Source: Roseiarcus sp963813195 (GTDB taxonomy: Bacteria; Pseudomonadota; Alphaproteobacteria; Rhizobiales; Beijerinckiaceae). Taken from it: a stretch of 64,000 nucleotides of DNA. Within the stretch, counting starts at the first letter, position 1; every line of letters starts with the position of its first letter. The notes under the pieces are model-generated. The model saw only the letters and a list, made by a program, of their open reading frames with translations. It did not search any database and had not been told where the DNA came from. This document shows positions 1 to 9,458 of the stretch, in pieces. Where the stretch lies: assembly GCA_963813195.1 (NCBI GenBank), contig CAWEYC010000022.1, positions 62,001 to 126,000 of the forward strand, read 5' to 3'. Both the position numbers and the translations under genes were made by a program.

Positions 1-720
1 CGGGCGATCCACTGCAGCGGCGCCCACAACGCCGCGAGAGCCAGGGCCACCGCGAGCAGGCCGAAGGCCTGCGCGGGGAGGATCCGCGCGGCCAACCCGT
101 GGACCCAATCGCGGAACAAGGCCGCAACAGCCGTGAAGTCCCCCGGAGCCTCGAGGGCGACCCCTGTCCAAAGCAGTGGGCTGAGGACGCTCGATGACCG
201 AGCGAAGGTTTCGCGCGCGAAGAGATTGCGCCGCGCCGCGTTGATGCGGGCATTGTCGTCGTCGATCTGCAGCAGCATCGCGCGCGCCGAACGCACATCG
301 GCGTCGAGGGCGTCGTGTTTTTGCCGCTCGGCCGTGAGTTCCGCGGTCGCCGCGTCGCTCATGACGACGTCCTTGGACTTGGGCGTCAATTCGGAGAGAC
401 GCTTGGACGAGGCTTCGAGGCGCGGCGCAAGGTCGATGATGACCGCCTGCAACTCTGCGGCGAGCGGATCGCCCTCGTCGCGCAGCCGCACCAGGTCGGC
501 GTCGGTCAGATCGTCGGACTTCAACGCGGTGTCGATATCGGCGAGCGCGGCGCGCGCCGAGTTCGAGCGTCTGGCGCGTCGTGTCGTCGCCACCGGCGTG
601 GGCCACCGAGGTGAACGCGATCAGCAACGCCACGACGATCAATCGAAAAGCGCGAAGGGCTGGCAAATGGCTCCTCGGGGAATGATTCGGCGGCGGCGAC
701 GCTCCGTCGCATCCGACCAT
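1..720 (-). pseudogene. 5' part of DUF3772/MscS-like mechanosensitive channel gene, frameshifted, cut by window edge
   Basis: Reading leftward, one frame encodes a clear signal peptide (hydrophobic VVALLIAFTSVAHA) starting at a TTG near 666, with GAGGAG upstream, or an ATG at 720. The next frame then encodes a long periplasmic helical domain (LADIDTALKSDDLTDADLV onward) and a first membrane segment near base 60. That is the N-terminal layout of DUF3772 mechanosensitive channels. The switch falls in a GC repeat at about 565-590, so one base has been gained or lost. A GTG at 593 opens the second frame but would drop the signal peptide. The family call rests on the N-terminus only, because the pore domain lies outside the window. 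Confidence 0.6.
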
Positions 721-840
721 GGCCTCCACGTGACCGCAACGGCGAATCGAGGACGCCTGCGCCGCCCGTTCACCTTGGGGCGGGAAAAGGGCTGCGTCGG
801 CGGCGCAGCTTTGTTAAAGGAAGCCGCGAAATAGAGGAAA

Positions 841-2007
841 ATGTCTTTGAACCCCATCCCGCCGGCCCCGACGGCCGAGGCGCTCCGGCCCGACGCGTCC
901 ACGCTCGACGCGGGCGGGCGGGCGCTCGAACATTTTCTCGCTGCCGGCTTCGTGCGCCGCGAGCCGCCCGTGCTGCAACCGGCCTCGGTCTTCCTCGACA
1001 TGTCCGGCGAGGACATTCGCGGCCGCCTCTACCTCACCGGCGACCCCTCCGGCGCCGAATTGTGTCTGCGTCCCGACTACACAATCCCCGTCTGCCTCGC
1101 CTATCTCGCCTCGCCGCAGGCGGGCCGGCAGGCGCAATACGCCTATCTCGGTCCGGTCTTTCGCGCCCGCCCGGGTCAAACCGGCGAGATGATGCAAACC
1201 GGCCTCGAGAGTTACGGCCGCCCGGACGTCGAGGCCGCCGACGCCGAAATCCTCGCGCTGGCGTTGGAAGCGGCGGAACTGGCCGGCGCGGGGCCGATGA
1301 AGGTGCGTCTCGGCGATGCGCGCCTGTTCGACAGTGCGCTCGCGGCGCTCGATCTGCCGGATGTCTGGCTGCGCCGGATGCGGCGCGGCCTCGCGCGGGG
1401 GCGCGCCCTGGAGACGATTTTGGATGGCAACGGGCAGGGGGCGCTGGCCCAATCCGGGGTCCTCGCGGCGCTGGAGAGCGCCGATCACGCCGGCGCCAAG
1501 GCGCTCGTCGAGGACTTGCTCGCCATCGCCGGCATCACGGCGGTGGGCGGGCGCAGCGCCGGCGAAATCGCCGACCGCTTCCTCGAGCAGGCCGCGGCGC
1601 GCTCGCAGGCCCATGTCACTACGGAACAGCAGGCGGTGCTCAGGAGCTTTCTCGCGATATCGGGCGATCCCGACTCGGCGTCGCGACAGCTCCGGCAATT
1701 GGCCGCCGACGCGCGGCTCGATTTCGGCGGCGCGCTCGATTCGTTCGATCAGCGCACCGGCTTTCTGGCCGCGCGCGGCATGCGGATCGAGGATTTCGTC
1801 TATTCCGCCGCCTTCGTGCGCGATCTCGACTATTACACCGGCTTCGTCTTCGAGGCGGTGGACGCCGCCCGCCCCGACGCCCGGCCGGCGGTTGGCGGCG
1901 GCCGCTACGACGGTCTGGCGCGCCGCTTGGGGGCCGCGAGCGACGTGCCCGCGGTCGGCGCCGCTGTCTGGATCGACCGTTTGCCGCCGTCGGGAGAGCC
2001 AGCATGA
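841..2007 (+). CDS. hisZ: ATP phosphoribosyltransferase regulatory subunit HisZ
   Basis: HisZ is a catalytically dead histidyl-tRNA synthetase paralogue that binds short-form HisG and gives it activity and histidine feedback control, at the first step of histidine synthesis. The 388-residue product has class II synthetase-like motifs: LRPDYTIPVCLAY near residue 78, a motif-2-like GPVFRARPGQ, and a late GGGRYDGLARRLG. The start ATG follows AGAGGAAA. The stop overlaps the hisG start by 4 bp, so the two are translationally coupled, as expected for obligate partners. Confidence 0.93.
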   Translation: MSLNPIPPAPTAEALRPDASTLDAGGRALEHFLAAGFVRREPPVLQPASVFLDMSGEDIRGRLYLTGDPSGAELCLRPDYTIPVCLAYLASPQAGRQAQYAYLGPVFRARPGQTGEMMQTGLESYGRPDVEAADAEILALALEAAELAGAGPMKVRLGDARLFDSALAALDLPDVWLRRMRRGLARGRALETILDGNGQGALAQSGVLAALESADHAGAKALVEDLLAIAGITAVGGRSAGEIADRFLEQAAARSQAHVTTEQQAVLRSFLAISGDPDSASRQLRQLAADARLDFGGALDSFDQRTGFLAARGMRIEDFVYSAAFVRDLDYYTGFVFEAVDAARPDARPAVGGGRYDGLARRLGAASDVPAVGAAVWIDRLPPSGEPA

Positions 2008-3026
2008 CCGCCGGAGCTGAAACCGCCGCCGCGACGGAGAGCGCCCCGGAGGCGCCGCTCGTCCTCGCTGTGCCCTCCAAAGGACGGCTTCAGGAAAACG
2101 CCGCGGCCTTCTTTGCCCGCGCCGGCCTGGAATTCGTTCAGGGGCGCGGCGCACGCGACTACCGCGGCGCCATCGCCGATTTGCCGGGCGTGGAAGTCGC
2201 CTACCTCTCGGCCTCCGAGATCGTCGGCCAGCTCGCCGCCGGCGCCGCCCATTTTGGCGTCACCGGCGAGGACTTGGTGCGCGAGAATGTCGCCGACGCG
2301 GAGCAGCGGCTGGCGCTGCTCGCCCCGCTCGGCTTCGGGCGCGCCAATGTGGTCGTCGCCGCGCCGCAGGCCTGGATCGACGTGCGCACCATGGCGGATC
2401 TCGAAGACGTGGCGGCGAGCTATCGGGCCCGCCGCGGCGAGCGCATGCGCGTCGCGACCAAATACGTCAATCTCACCCGCCGATTTTTCGCCGAGCACGG
2501 CGTCGCCGATTATCGCATCGTCGAGAGCCTCGGGGCGACCGAGGGGGCGCCGGCCGCCGGCGCGGCCGAATTGATCGTCGACATCACCACCACCGGCGCG
2601 ACGCTCGCCGCCAATGCGCTGAAAACGCTCGACGACGGCGTCATTCTGCGCTCCCAGGCGACCTTGGTGGCTTCGCCTCAGGCGCGCTGGACCCCGACCG
2701 CGCGCGCCGCCGCCCGCGCCATCCTCATGCGCGTCGCTGCTACGGAGGACGCGCGGAAGTCGCGCGAAATCCGGGCGCGCCTGCCGACGCCCGCTCATGT
2801 GGTGGTCGAAGAGGCCTGCGCGGTTTTCGACGCCCTGCCGGCCTTTGGCGATGAGGCCGACCCGCACGGTTTCGTCGCGCTGCATTGCGCGCGCTCCAAG
2901 GCGGCCGAACTGGCGGATTGGTTGCTCGCCCGCGGCGCCGAACGGGTCAGCGTCATCGCCCTCGAGCAGGTGTTCGACGCCAGGAATCCGCTCTATGAGG
3001 CCCTCGAGGCGCGGATCGGAAAGTAA
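2004..3026 (+). CDS. hisG: ATP phosphoribosyltransferase catalytic subunit HisG
   Basis: Condenses ATP and PRPP to phosphoribosyl-ATP, the committed step of histidine synthesis. The 340-residue protein opens the catalytic fold with LAVPSKGRLQENAAAFF. It carries the phosphate-binding signature region ELIVDITTTGATLAANALK near residues 190-209. The ATG overlaps the hisZ stop (ATGA). The presence of HisZ next door indicates the short-type HisG system. The C-terminal part (ALHCARSKAAELADWLL) is an alphaproteobacterial-type extension rather than the classical long-form regulatory domain; that detail is inference. Confidence 0.93.
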   Translation: MTAGAETAAATESAPEAPLVLAVPSKGRLQENAAAFFARAGLEFVQGRGARDYRGAIADLPGVEVAYLSASEIVGQLAAGAAHFGVTGEDLVRENVADAEQRLALLAPLGFGRANVVVAAPQAWIDVRTMADLEDVAASYRARRGERMRVATKYVNLTRRFFAEHGVADYRIVESLGATEGAPAAGAAELIVDITTTGATLAANALKTLDDGVILRSQATLVASPQARWTPTARAAARAILMRVAATEDARKSREIRARLPTPAHVVVEEACAVFDALPAFGDEADPHGFVALHCARSKAAELADWLLARGAERVSVIALEQVFDARNPLYEALEARIGK

Positions 3027-3157
3027 GCGGCGGGTCGGCGCCGGCGCCGGCGGCGTCTTGCTTTGGCCTCTTTTTCTCGACATTTCGGGCTTCGCGTTTC
3101 ACCTTTGGCGCGAGATGCGCTAGACGACGCAGACTTGAGCCAGGGAATCTAGAGAAC

Positions 3158-4561
3158 GTGCGCTATATCTCCACGCGCGGTGAAGCGCCGACGCTCGGCT
3201 TTTCCGAGGCGATGCTCGCTGGGCTCGCTCGCGACGGCGGCCTCTATACGCCGCAGACGCCGCCGCATTTGACCCCGGCGGAAATTCGCGCACTGGCCGG
3301 ATTGCCATACGCAGCGGCGGCGACGCGCCTCGTTCAGTCCTTTATCGGCGACGAAGTCGATCCCGTCGAACTCGCCGCGCTGGCGCAGAACGCCTATTCG
3401 GGATTTCGTCACGCGGCGACGGCGCCGCTCGTTCAACTCGACGACAATCTTTTCCTGCTGGAGCTATTTCATGGGCCGACCTTGGCGTTCAAGGATTTCG
3501 CCATGCAATGGCTCGGGCGGCTGATGAACCGGGCGCTACGAGAGCGCCGGACGCACGCCACGATCCTTGGCGCGACCTCCGGCGACACTGGCGCCGCGGC
3601 GATCGACGCCTTCGGCGGACAATCGCAGACCGACGTCTTCATTCTCTTTCCGCATGGCCGCGTCTCAGACGTGCAGCGCCGTCAGATGACCACCGTCGAC
3701 CGGCCGAACGTCCATGCCATCGCGGTCGAGGGGACGTTCGACGACTGCCAGTCGATCGTCAAGACGCTGTTCAACGATCTCGACTTCCGCGACGCGATGC
3801 GATTGTCGGGCGTCAACTCGATCAATTGGGCGCGCATCCTCGCCCAGATCGTCTACTACTTCACCAGCGCCGTGGCGCTCGGCGCGCCGGACCGGCGCGT
3901 CTCCTTCGCCGTGCCGACCGGCAATTTCGGCGATGTCCTGGCCGGTTATTTCGCCAAGCGAATGGGCCTGCCGATCGATCGGCTGGCGATCGCCACCAAC
4001 GAAAACGACATTCTCGCCCGCGCGTTGGCGAGCGGCGTCTACAGGCCGCTCGGCGTCAAGGCGACGTGCTCGCCGTCGATGGACATCCAGGTCTCCTCGA
4101 ATTTCGAGCGGCTGTTGTTCGAGGCCTATGATCGCGACGTGGTCGCGCTGCGGGCATTGATGGGGGGCCTGACGCAATCGGGTGAATTCACCATCGCGCC
4201 AGGTCCTCTGGCCGCGATCCGGCGTGATTTTGACGCCTATCGCGTCGATGAAAAGACCTGCGCCGCGGAAATCGGCCGCGCTTATCGCACGAGCGGCGTC
4301 GTCATCGATCCTCACACGGCGGTGGGGGTGAACGCGGCGCGGCGCGTGCTGGAGCGCGATCCGGCGACCCCGGTCGTCGCGCTGGCGACAGCCCATCCGG
4401 CGAAATTTCCTGACGCGGTCGCGGGCGCAATCGGCCAGCGTCCCGCCTTGCCGCCCCACTTACGCGATATCGAGTCTCGCAGGGAGCGCTTCAGCATCGT
4501 CGCCAACGACGCGGGCGCCGTGGCGCAATTCGTTCGCGAACACGCGAGGGCGCCGGCGTGA
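3158..4561 (+). CDS. thrC: Threonine synthase
   Basis: PLP enzyme converting O-phosphohomoserine to threonine in the cytoplasm. The 467-residue product starts at GTG (MRYISTRG, typical of this family) and has the PLP-lysine motif LAFKDFA near residue 113. The phosphate-binding loop GATSGDTGAAA lies near residue 145. The length is normal for the long ThrC class. The stop overlaps the start of the M16 peptidase by 4 bp, so these genes form one transcription unit, an arrangement common in Rhizobiales. Confidence 0.95.
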   Translation: MRYISTRGEAPTLGFSEAMLAGLARDGGLYTPQTPPHLTPAEIRALAGLPYAAAATRLVQSFIGDEVDPVELAALAQNAYSGFRHAATAPLVQLDDNLFLLELFHGPTLAFKDFAMQWLGRLMNRALRERRTHATILGATSGDTGAAAIDAFGGQSQTDVFILFPHGRVSDVQRRQMTTVDRPNVHAIAVEGTFDDCQSIVKTLFNDLDFRDAMRLSGVNSINWARILAQIVYYFTSAVALGAPDRRVSFAVPTGNFGDVLAGYFAKRMGLPIDRLAIATNENDILARALASGVYRPLGVKATCSPSMDIQVSSNFERLLFEAYDRDVVALRALMGGLTQSGEFTIAPGPLAAIRRDFDAYRVDEKTCAAEIGRAYRTSGVVIDPHTAVGVNAARRVLERDPATPVVALATAHPAKFPDAVAGAIGQRPALPPHLRDIESRRERFSIVANDAGAVAQFVREHARAPA

Positions 4562-5820
4562 GCGTGCGTCTTACGACCTTGCCCTCGGGCCTGCGCGTCG
4601 TCACCGACGCCACGCCGCATTTGCGGACGGCCTCGCTCGGCGTTTTCGTCAGCGCCGGATCGCGGCACGAGGACGAGGACGAGCATGGTCTCTCGCACCT
4701 CCTCGAACACATGGCTTTCAAGGGAACCCGCCGGCGCAGCGCCCGTGAAATCGCCGAGGCGATCGAGAACGCGGGCGGGGATCTCAACGCCGAGACCGGC
4801 GTCGAGCAGACCGCCTATTTCGCCCGGGTGATGGGCGAGGACGTCGATCTGGCCCTCGACGTGCTCGCCGACATCCTGACCGAGAGCCGCTTCGACGCCG
4901 ACGAACTCGGCCGCGAGAAAAACGTCATCATTCAGGAAATCGGCGCGGTCGAGGACACGCCCGACGATCTCATCTTCGATTTCTTCACCGCGGCGGCCTG
5001 GCCCGAGCAGCCGATCGGACGACCGATCCTGGGGACGCGCGAGGGCGTCAACGCCTTCGACCGCACGGCGATCGACACGTATCTGCGCCGCCATTATCGC
5101 GCGGGAGCGACGATCGTCGCCGCCGCCGGCGCGATCGAACACGACGGAATTGTCGCCCGCGCCGAGGCGTTTCTCAGGAACCTCGGGGCCGACAGCGCCG
5201 AACCGCCGATGCCCGCGGCCTATCGCGGCGGTGAAATCCTGGTGAAGAAGAAGCTCGAACAAACCCATATCGTCGTGGGCTTCGAGGGGCGCGGCATTCA
5301 AGCGCCCGATCACGACGCCGCGCACGTCTTTGCGGCCGCGGCTGGCGGGGGGATGTCGTCGCGACTGTTTCAAGAGGTGCGGGAGAAGCGCGGCCTCGCC
5401 TATTCCATCTATTCGTTTCATTGGGCCTATTCCGACTCCGGCCTTCTCGGCTTCTACGCCGGGGCGGCGGCCAAGGACGCGGGCGATCTGATGGCCGCCG
5501 CGCTCGATTGCCTCGGCGAAGCCGCCGAGGGTCTCCAAGAGGACGAGATCCGCCGCGCCAAGGCGCAGTTGAAGGTTTCGACCTTGACCGCGCTCGAATC
5601 GCCGAGCGCCAGGGCGCAACAATTGGCGCGCCAGACGTTCGTCTACGGCCGCCCGCTCTCGCTCGAAGACATGCTGGCGCGCATCGACGCGATCACCGTC
5701 GAGGATGTTCGAAAGGCCGGCGCGGCCATGCTCCAAACGCCGCCGACCGTCGCGGTGATCGGCGGCATCGGCAAGGCCCTCGATTCCGTCGGCGTCGCGC
5801 GTCGCCTTAAAGCAGGCTAA
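4558..5820 (+). CDS. M16 family zinc peptidase (mitochondrial processing peptidase-like)
   Basis: The protein is 420 residues. The inverted zinc motif HLLEH lies near residues 46-50, with the distal glutamate region REKNVIIQEIG near 115-127, so the active-site half is intact. The C-terminal half contains the GGGMSSRLFQEVREKRGLAYS segment typical of processing-peptidase homologues; no signal peptide is seen. Start GTG overlaps the thrC stop. Bacterial relatives are the presumed ancestors of mitochondrial MPP beta. The natural substrate is unknown. Confidence 0.92.
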   Translation: MSVRLTTLPSGLRVVTDATPHLRTASLGVFVSAGSRHEDEDEHGLSHLLEHMAFKGTRRRSAREIAEAIENAGGDLNAETGVEQTAYFARVMGEDVDLALDVLADILTESRFDADELGREKNVIIQEIGAVEDTPDDLIFDFFTAAAWPEQPIGRPILGTREGVNAFDRTAIDTYLRRHYRAGATIVAAAGAIEHDGIVARAEAFLRNLGADSAEPPMPAAYRGGEILVKKKLEQTHIVVGFEGRGIQAPDHDAAHVFAAAAGGGMSSRLFQEVREKRGLAYSIYSFHWAYSDSGLLGFYAGAAAKDAGDLMAAALDCLGEAAEGLQEDEIRRAKAQLKVSTLTALESPSARAQQLARQTFVYGRPLSLEDMLARIDAITVEDVRKAGAAMLQTPPTVAVIGGIGKALDSVGVARRLKAG

Positions 5821-5829
5821 GAGACGGGC

Positions 5830-6423
5830 ATGGCGCTTTTCCGTCTCACAAGGCCGCTGGATCCAGAACCGCTGCTGCGGGGCGACGGCCTCTACCTGCG
5901 TCCCGCGGTTCCCGGCGACTTTCTCGCCTGGGCGCGCCTGCGTGAGCAAAGCCGCGTGTTCTTGACGCCCTGGGAGCCGACTTGGCCGGAGGACGATCTC
6001 ACCCGCGCCGCCTTTCGTCGGCGGCTGCGCCGACAAGCCGAGGAAATGGCCCGCGATGAATCCTTCGCCTTCCTCATCTTTGACGCGACTTCGGACGAGT
6101 TGCTCGGCGGCCTGACCCTCGGCGGCGTCCGGCGAGGGGTCGCTCAGGCGGCGACGCTGGGCTACTGGATGGGCGCTCCGCACGCCGGCAAAGGACATAT
6201 GACGCGCGCGGTCGCGACCGTCGCCCGGTTTGCGTTTTCGACGCTGCGCCTGCACCGCATCGAAGCGGCCTGCATTCCCGACAACGCGCCCTCCATGGCG
6301 CTGCTGGAGTGCAACGGGTTCCGCCGCGAAGGCCTCGCGCGCGCCTATTTGAAGATCAACGACGTATGGCGCGACCACCTCCTGTTTGCGCTCCTCGAGG
6401 GCGAGGCGGCGCGTCTTGATTGA
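5830..6423 (+). CDS. GNAT family N-acetyltransferase (RimJ/RimL type)
   Basis: The 197-residue protein follows the peptidase gene by 9 bp. It has the GNAT acetyl-CoA loop region GYWMGAPHAGKGHMTRAV near residues 114-131 and the C-terminal motif ACIPDNAPSMALLECNGFRREG. This layout matches the RimJ/RimL class, which acetylates N-termini of ribosomal proteins, though many members act on other amines, so the substrate is not assigned. It belongs to the thrC-M16-GNAT unit. The following GGDEF/EAL frame overlaps its 3' end. Confidence 0.88.
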   Translation: MALFRLTRPLDPEPLLRGDGLYLRPAVPGDFLAWARLREQSRVFLTPWEPTWPEDDLTRAAFRRRLRRQAEEMARDESFAFLIFDATSDELLGGLTLGGVRRGVAQAATLGYWMGAPHAGKGHMTRAVATVARFAFSTLRLHRIEAACIPDNAPSMALLECNGFRREGLARAYLKINDVWRDHLLFALLEGEAARLD

Positions 6424-9376
6424 GGCGGCCCCGCATCCACGCCGCGGCGGCCTGGCCTCGCCGCCGCGCCGCGCCGCGTTCGAGCGCGCCGGGGGAGCCT
6501 CGCGGCTTTTGGGCGGCGCTTGGCGCTTCGTGGCCTTCCTTCTGTGCATGGTTCTCAGTTGCGAGGCCGCCTTCGCGGTCCAGTCGGTTCGCGTTCCCGT
6601 CGACGCCGACGCGATAGACCTGTCGTCGGCCGTCGAGCACTTCGGCGCGCAGGGCGATCGCATCCAGGTTTCAACCGCGCCCGGCGCCGACGGCATCGTG
6701 CGACGCATCGAGGTGAGCGCGCTGGAGGCGGGGGCCAAGCCGGCTTGGATCGTTTTCGCGCTCACCAACGATTCCGACGAGCAGTTGACGCGCCTGATCG
6801 TCGCGCCGCACTACCGCTTCGTCGGCTCCGGCGTCGTGTGGCCCGATCTCGGCTCGTCGCGCATCACCACGATCACGGCGAGCCAGGGCAGTCCGCCGGA
6901 GCGCGAGGACCAACTCGACGCCGACGTCTTCCGCCTGACGCTGGATCCCGGCACCACCGTGACCTATGTCGCGGAACTGCACACGCCCTCCCTGCCGCAG
7001 ATCTATCTCTGGGAGCCGGACGCCTTCAAGGACAAAGGGGCGAGCCTGACGCTCTACCAAGGCATCCTGATCGGCATTGCCGGGTTGCTCGCGCTGTTCC
7101 TCACGATCGTCTTCGTGGTGCGGGGCGCTCTCGTCTTTCCCGCAGCGGCGGCGCTCGCCTGGTCAGTCTTCGCCTATGTCTGCATCGACTTCGGCTTCTG
7201 GCGAAAGATTTTCGGATTCGAGGATGAAGCCGAACGGGTGTGGCGCGCCGGCGTCGAGGCCACGATCGGGGCGACGCTGATCGTCTTCCTGTTTGCCTAC
7301 TTGAATTTACGTCGCTGGCACGTGCGTTTCCTTCATATCGGACTCGTGTGGCTCCTGGTGATGGCGGCCGTCGTCGGCCTTTCCGTCTACAACGCGCCGG
7401 TCGCGGCCGGGGTGGCGCGCATTTCCATCGCCACCGTCGCGGTGATCGGATTTCTCCTGATATTGAGCATGGCGGCGCGCGGCTCGGACCGCGCGGTCAT
7501 GTTGATTCCGACCTGGTTCCTGCTCGTCGTCTGGGTCGGCGCGGCCGGCGCCGCGGCGCTCGGCATGCTGACGAACGATATGGCCGCGCCGGGACTCATC
7601 GGCGGGCTGGTGCTCATCGTCATGCTGATCGGCTTCACGATCATGCAGAACGCGTTCTCGGAATCGGGCGGAGTTCGCGCCGGCGGGGCGGACGCCGAAC
7701 GCCGTGCGCTGGCGATGACGGGGTGCGGCGACGCGATCTTCGATTGGAACGTCGGCGTGGACCAGATCTACGTCAGCGCCGAGATCGAAAGCCAGCTCGG
7801 CCTGCGGCGCGGCGCGCTCGAAGGGCCGGCCGCCGCATGGCTCGACATTCTCCACCCGCTCGACCGCGATCGCTATTCCGCGGCGCTCGAGGGCGTCCTG
7901 CAGCAGCGATCGGGCCGCATCAATCACGACATCCGCCTGCGCGGCGCGGACGGCCGATATCACAGTTTCGTCTTGAAGGCGCGGCCGGTCATCAACGCCG
8001 AGGGCGAAGTCGTGCGCGTCATCGGCGCGCTTTCCGACGTCACCGAGATCAAGGCCGCGGAAGAGCGCATCCTGCACGATGCGATCCACGACAATTTGAC
8101 CGGCCTTCCCAATCGCGAGCTGTTCTTCGACCGGCTGGGCGCCGCGCTGGTTCAGGCCCAGCGCGACGGCGTGTCGACGCTCGCGGCGCTGGCGATCGAC
8201 GTCGACCGCTTCAAGGAAATCAATGACGCCCTGGGGATGTCGTTCGGCGACTCCGCGCTTCTGACGGTCGCGCGCCGTCTCGGCCGCGAGCTCAGGCCCG
8301 GCGACACGCTCGCTCGCATGGGCGGCGACCAGTTCGGCATCATCGCGCTGCTCGACGGCGGCGGACAGGAGGTTGCGGGCTTCGTCGAATCGCTGCGCGC
8401 GCTGATGGCCGCGCCAATCAGCTTCGGCGATCGCGAGGTCGCGCTCACCGTTTCGATCGGCGTCGCGCTGTTCGACCCCGCCCTCCACACCAAAGGCGCC
8501 GACCTCCTCGCCGATGCGGAAGTCGCGCTCGCCAACGCCAAGAAGGTCGGCGGCGACCGCTGGGAGATCTTCACCCCCGCCATGCGCGCCGCCCGCTCGG
8601 ACCGCCTTACGCTCGCCGGCGATCTGCGCCGCGCGCTCGATCGCGGTGAAATCACCGTGTTGTTTCAGCCCATCGTGCGTCTCGAGGATCGCACCGTCGC
8701 CGGATTTGAAGCGCTGCCGCGCTGGCGTCACCCCCGCCTCGGCCTGCTCGGACCCGACGATTTCTTCTCGCTCACCGATTCGAACGAGGTTCTCATCGAC
8801 ATCGGCGTTTTCGCCATCGAAACCACGGCGCGCGAACTTGCCGCGTGGCAGAAGGCGCTCGAGGTGCAGCCGCCGATCTTCGCCAGCATCAACATCTCGT
8901 CGCGCCAGATGCTCGGCCACGATCTTCTCAGCGATTTGCGCATGGCGCTCAATCGCCACTACGTCCTGCGCGGCACGCTGAAGCTCGAACTCACCGAGAA
9001 TCTGGTGATGGAAAATCCCGAATACGCCGTTCAATTGCTGCGCCGGGTGCGCGAATTGGGCGCTGGCCTCGCGCTCGACGATTTCGGCGCCGGCTACACT
9101 TCGCTCGGCCATCTCCAACGCTACCGTTTCGATACGCTCAAGATCGATCCGTCCCTGGTCAAGCCGAACGGCCCCGGGGGACGCCCGGCGATCCTGCGTT
9201 CGGTCGTCACGATGGCTCACGACCTCGGCATGGACGTCATCACCGAAGGCGCCGAAACCGAATCGGATGCGGTCGAACTGTCGCAGATGGGATGCGAATT
9301 CGCCCAGGGATTTGCTTTTGGCGAGCCGATGACCGCCGCGGCGGCGCGCAAGTTGATGGGCGCGGCGCCGCTTTGA
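6386..9376 (+). CDS. Membrane GGDEF/EAL cyclic-di-GMP signalling protein with PAS domain
   Basis: Up to 996 residues in this order: signal sequence (WRFVAFLLCMVLSCEAAFA), periplasmic 7TMR-DISM-like sensor region, about seven membrane helices (roughly 210-420), PAS domain (430-560), GGDEF domain (580-735) and EAL domain (750-980). The diguanylate cyclase signature reads GGDQF rather than GGDEF, so cyclase activity is doubtful. The EAL domain keeps EAL near 776, plus NISSRQ, ELTEN and DDFGAGYTSL, so a phosphodiesterase role is more likely. The start is uncertain: the given one is the longest (TTG). TTG at 6416 or 6509 (after GGGGGAG) would still include the signal peptide. Confidence 0.85.
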   Translation: MRSSRARRRVLIEAAPHPRRGGLASPPRRAAFERAGGASRLLGGAWRFVAFLLCMVLSCEAAFAVQSVRVPVDADAIDLSSAVEHFGAQGDRIQVSTAPGADGIVRRIEVSALEAGAKPAWIVFALTNDSDEQLTRLIVAPHYRFVGSGVVWPDLGSSRITTITASQGSPPEREDQLDADVFRLTLDPGTTVTYVAELHTPSLPQIYLWEPDAFKDKGASLTLYQGILIGIAGLLALFLTIVFVVRGALVFPAAAALAWSVFAYVCIDFGFWRKIFGFEDEAERVWRAGVEATIGATLIVFLFAYLNLRRWHVRFLHIGLVWLLVMAAVVGLSVYNAPVAAGVARISIATVAVIGFLLILSMAARGSDRAVMLIPTWFLLVVWVGAAGAAALGMLTNDMAAPGLIGGLVLIVMLIGFTIMQNAFSESGGVRAGGADAERRALAMTGCGDAIFDWNVGVDQIYVSAEIESQLGLRRGALEGPAAAWLDILHPLDRDRYSAALEGVLQQRSGRINHDIRLRGADGRYHSFVLKARPVINAEGEVVRVIGALSDVTEIKAAEERILHDAIHDNLTGLPNRELFFDRLGAALVQAQRDGVSTLAALAIDVDRFKEINDALGMSFGDSALLTVARRLGRELRPGDTLARMGGDQFGIIALLDGGGQEVAGFVESLRALMAAPISFGDREVALTVSIGVALFDPALHTKGADLLADAEVALANAKKVGGDRWEIFTPAMRAARSDRLTLAGDLRRALDRGEITVLFQPIVRLEDRTVAGFEALPRWRHPRLGLLGPDDFFSLTDSNEVLIDIGVFAIETTARELAAWQKALEVQPPIFASINISSRQMLGHDLLSDLRMALNRHYVLRGTLKLELTENLVMENPEYAVQLLRRVRELGAGLALDDFGAGYTSLGHLQRYRFDTLKIDPSLVKPNGPGGRPAILRSVVTMAHDLGMDVITEGAETESDAVELSQMGCEFAQGFAFGEPMTAAAARKLMGAAPL

Positions 9377-9458
9377 ACCGGCGCCGCCCTGTGGATGCCG
9401 GGGAGAATTCGCGAGTCGCCTTGCCAAGATCCGGGCGAGCGGCGATCTCAGGATTGGG

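Noticed and set aside
133..834. Rightward open frame of 233 codons at the left end
   Set aside because: Arginine- and serine-rich, no family features, and antisense to the well-supported leftward channel gene; a GC-rich shadow frame.
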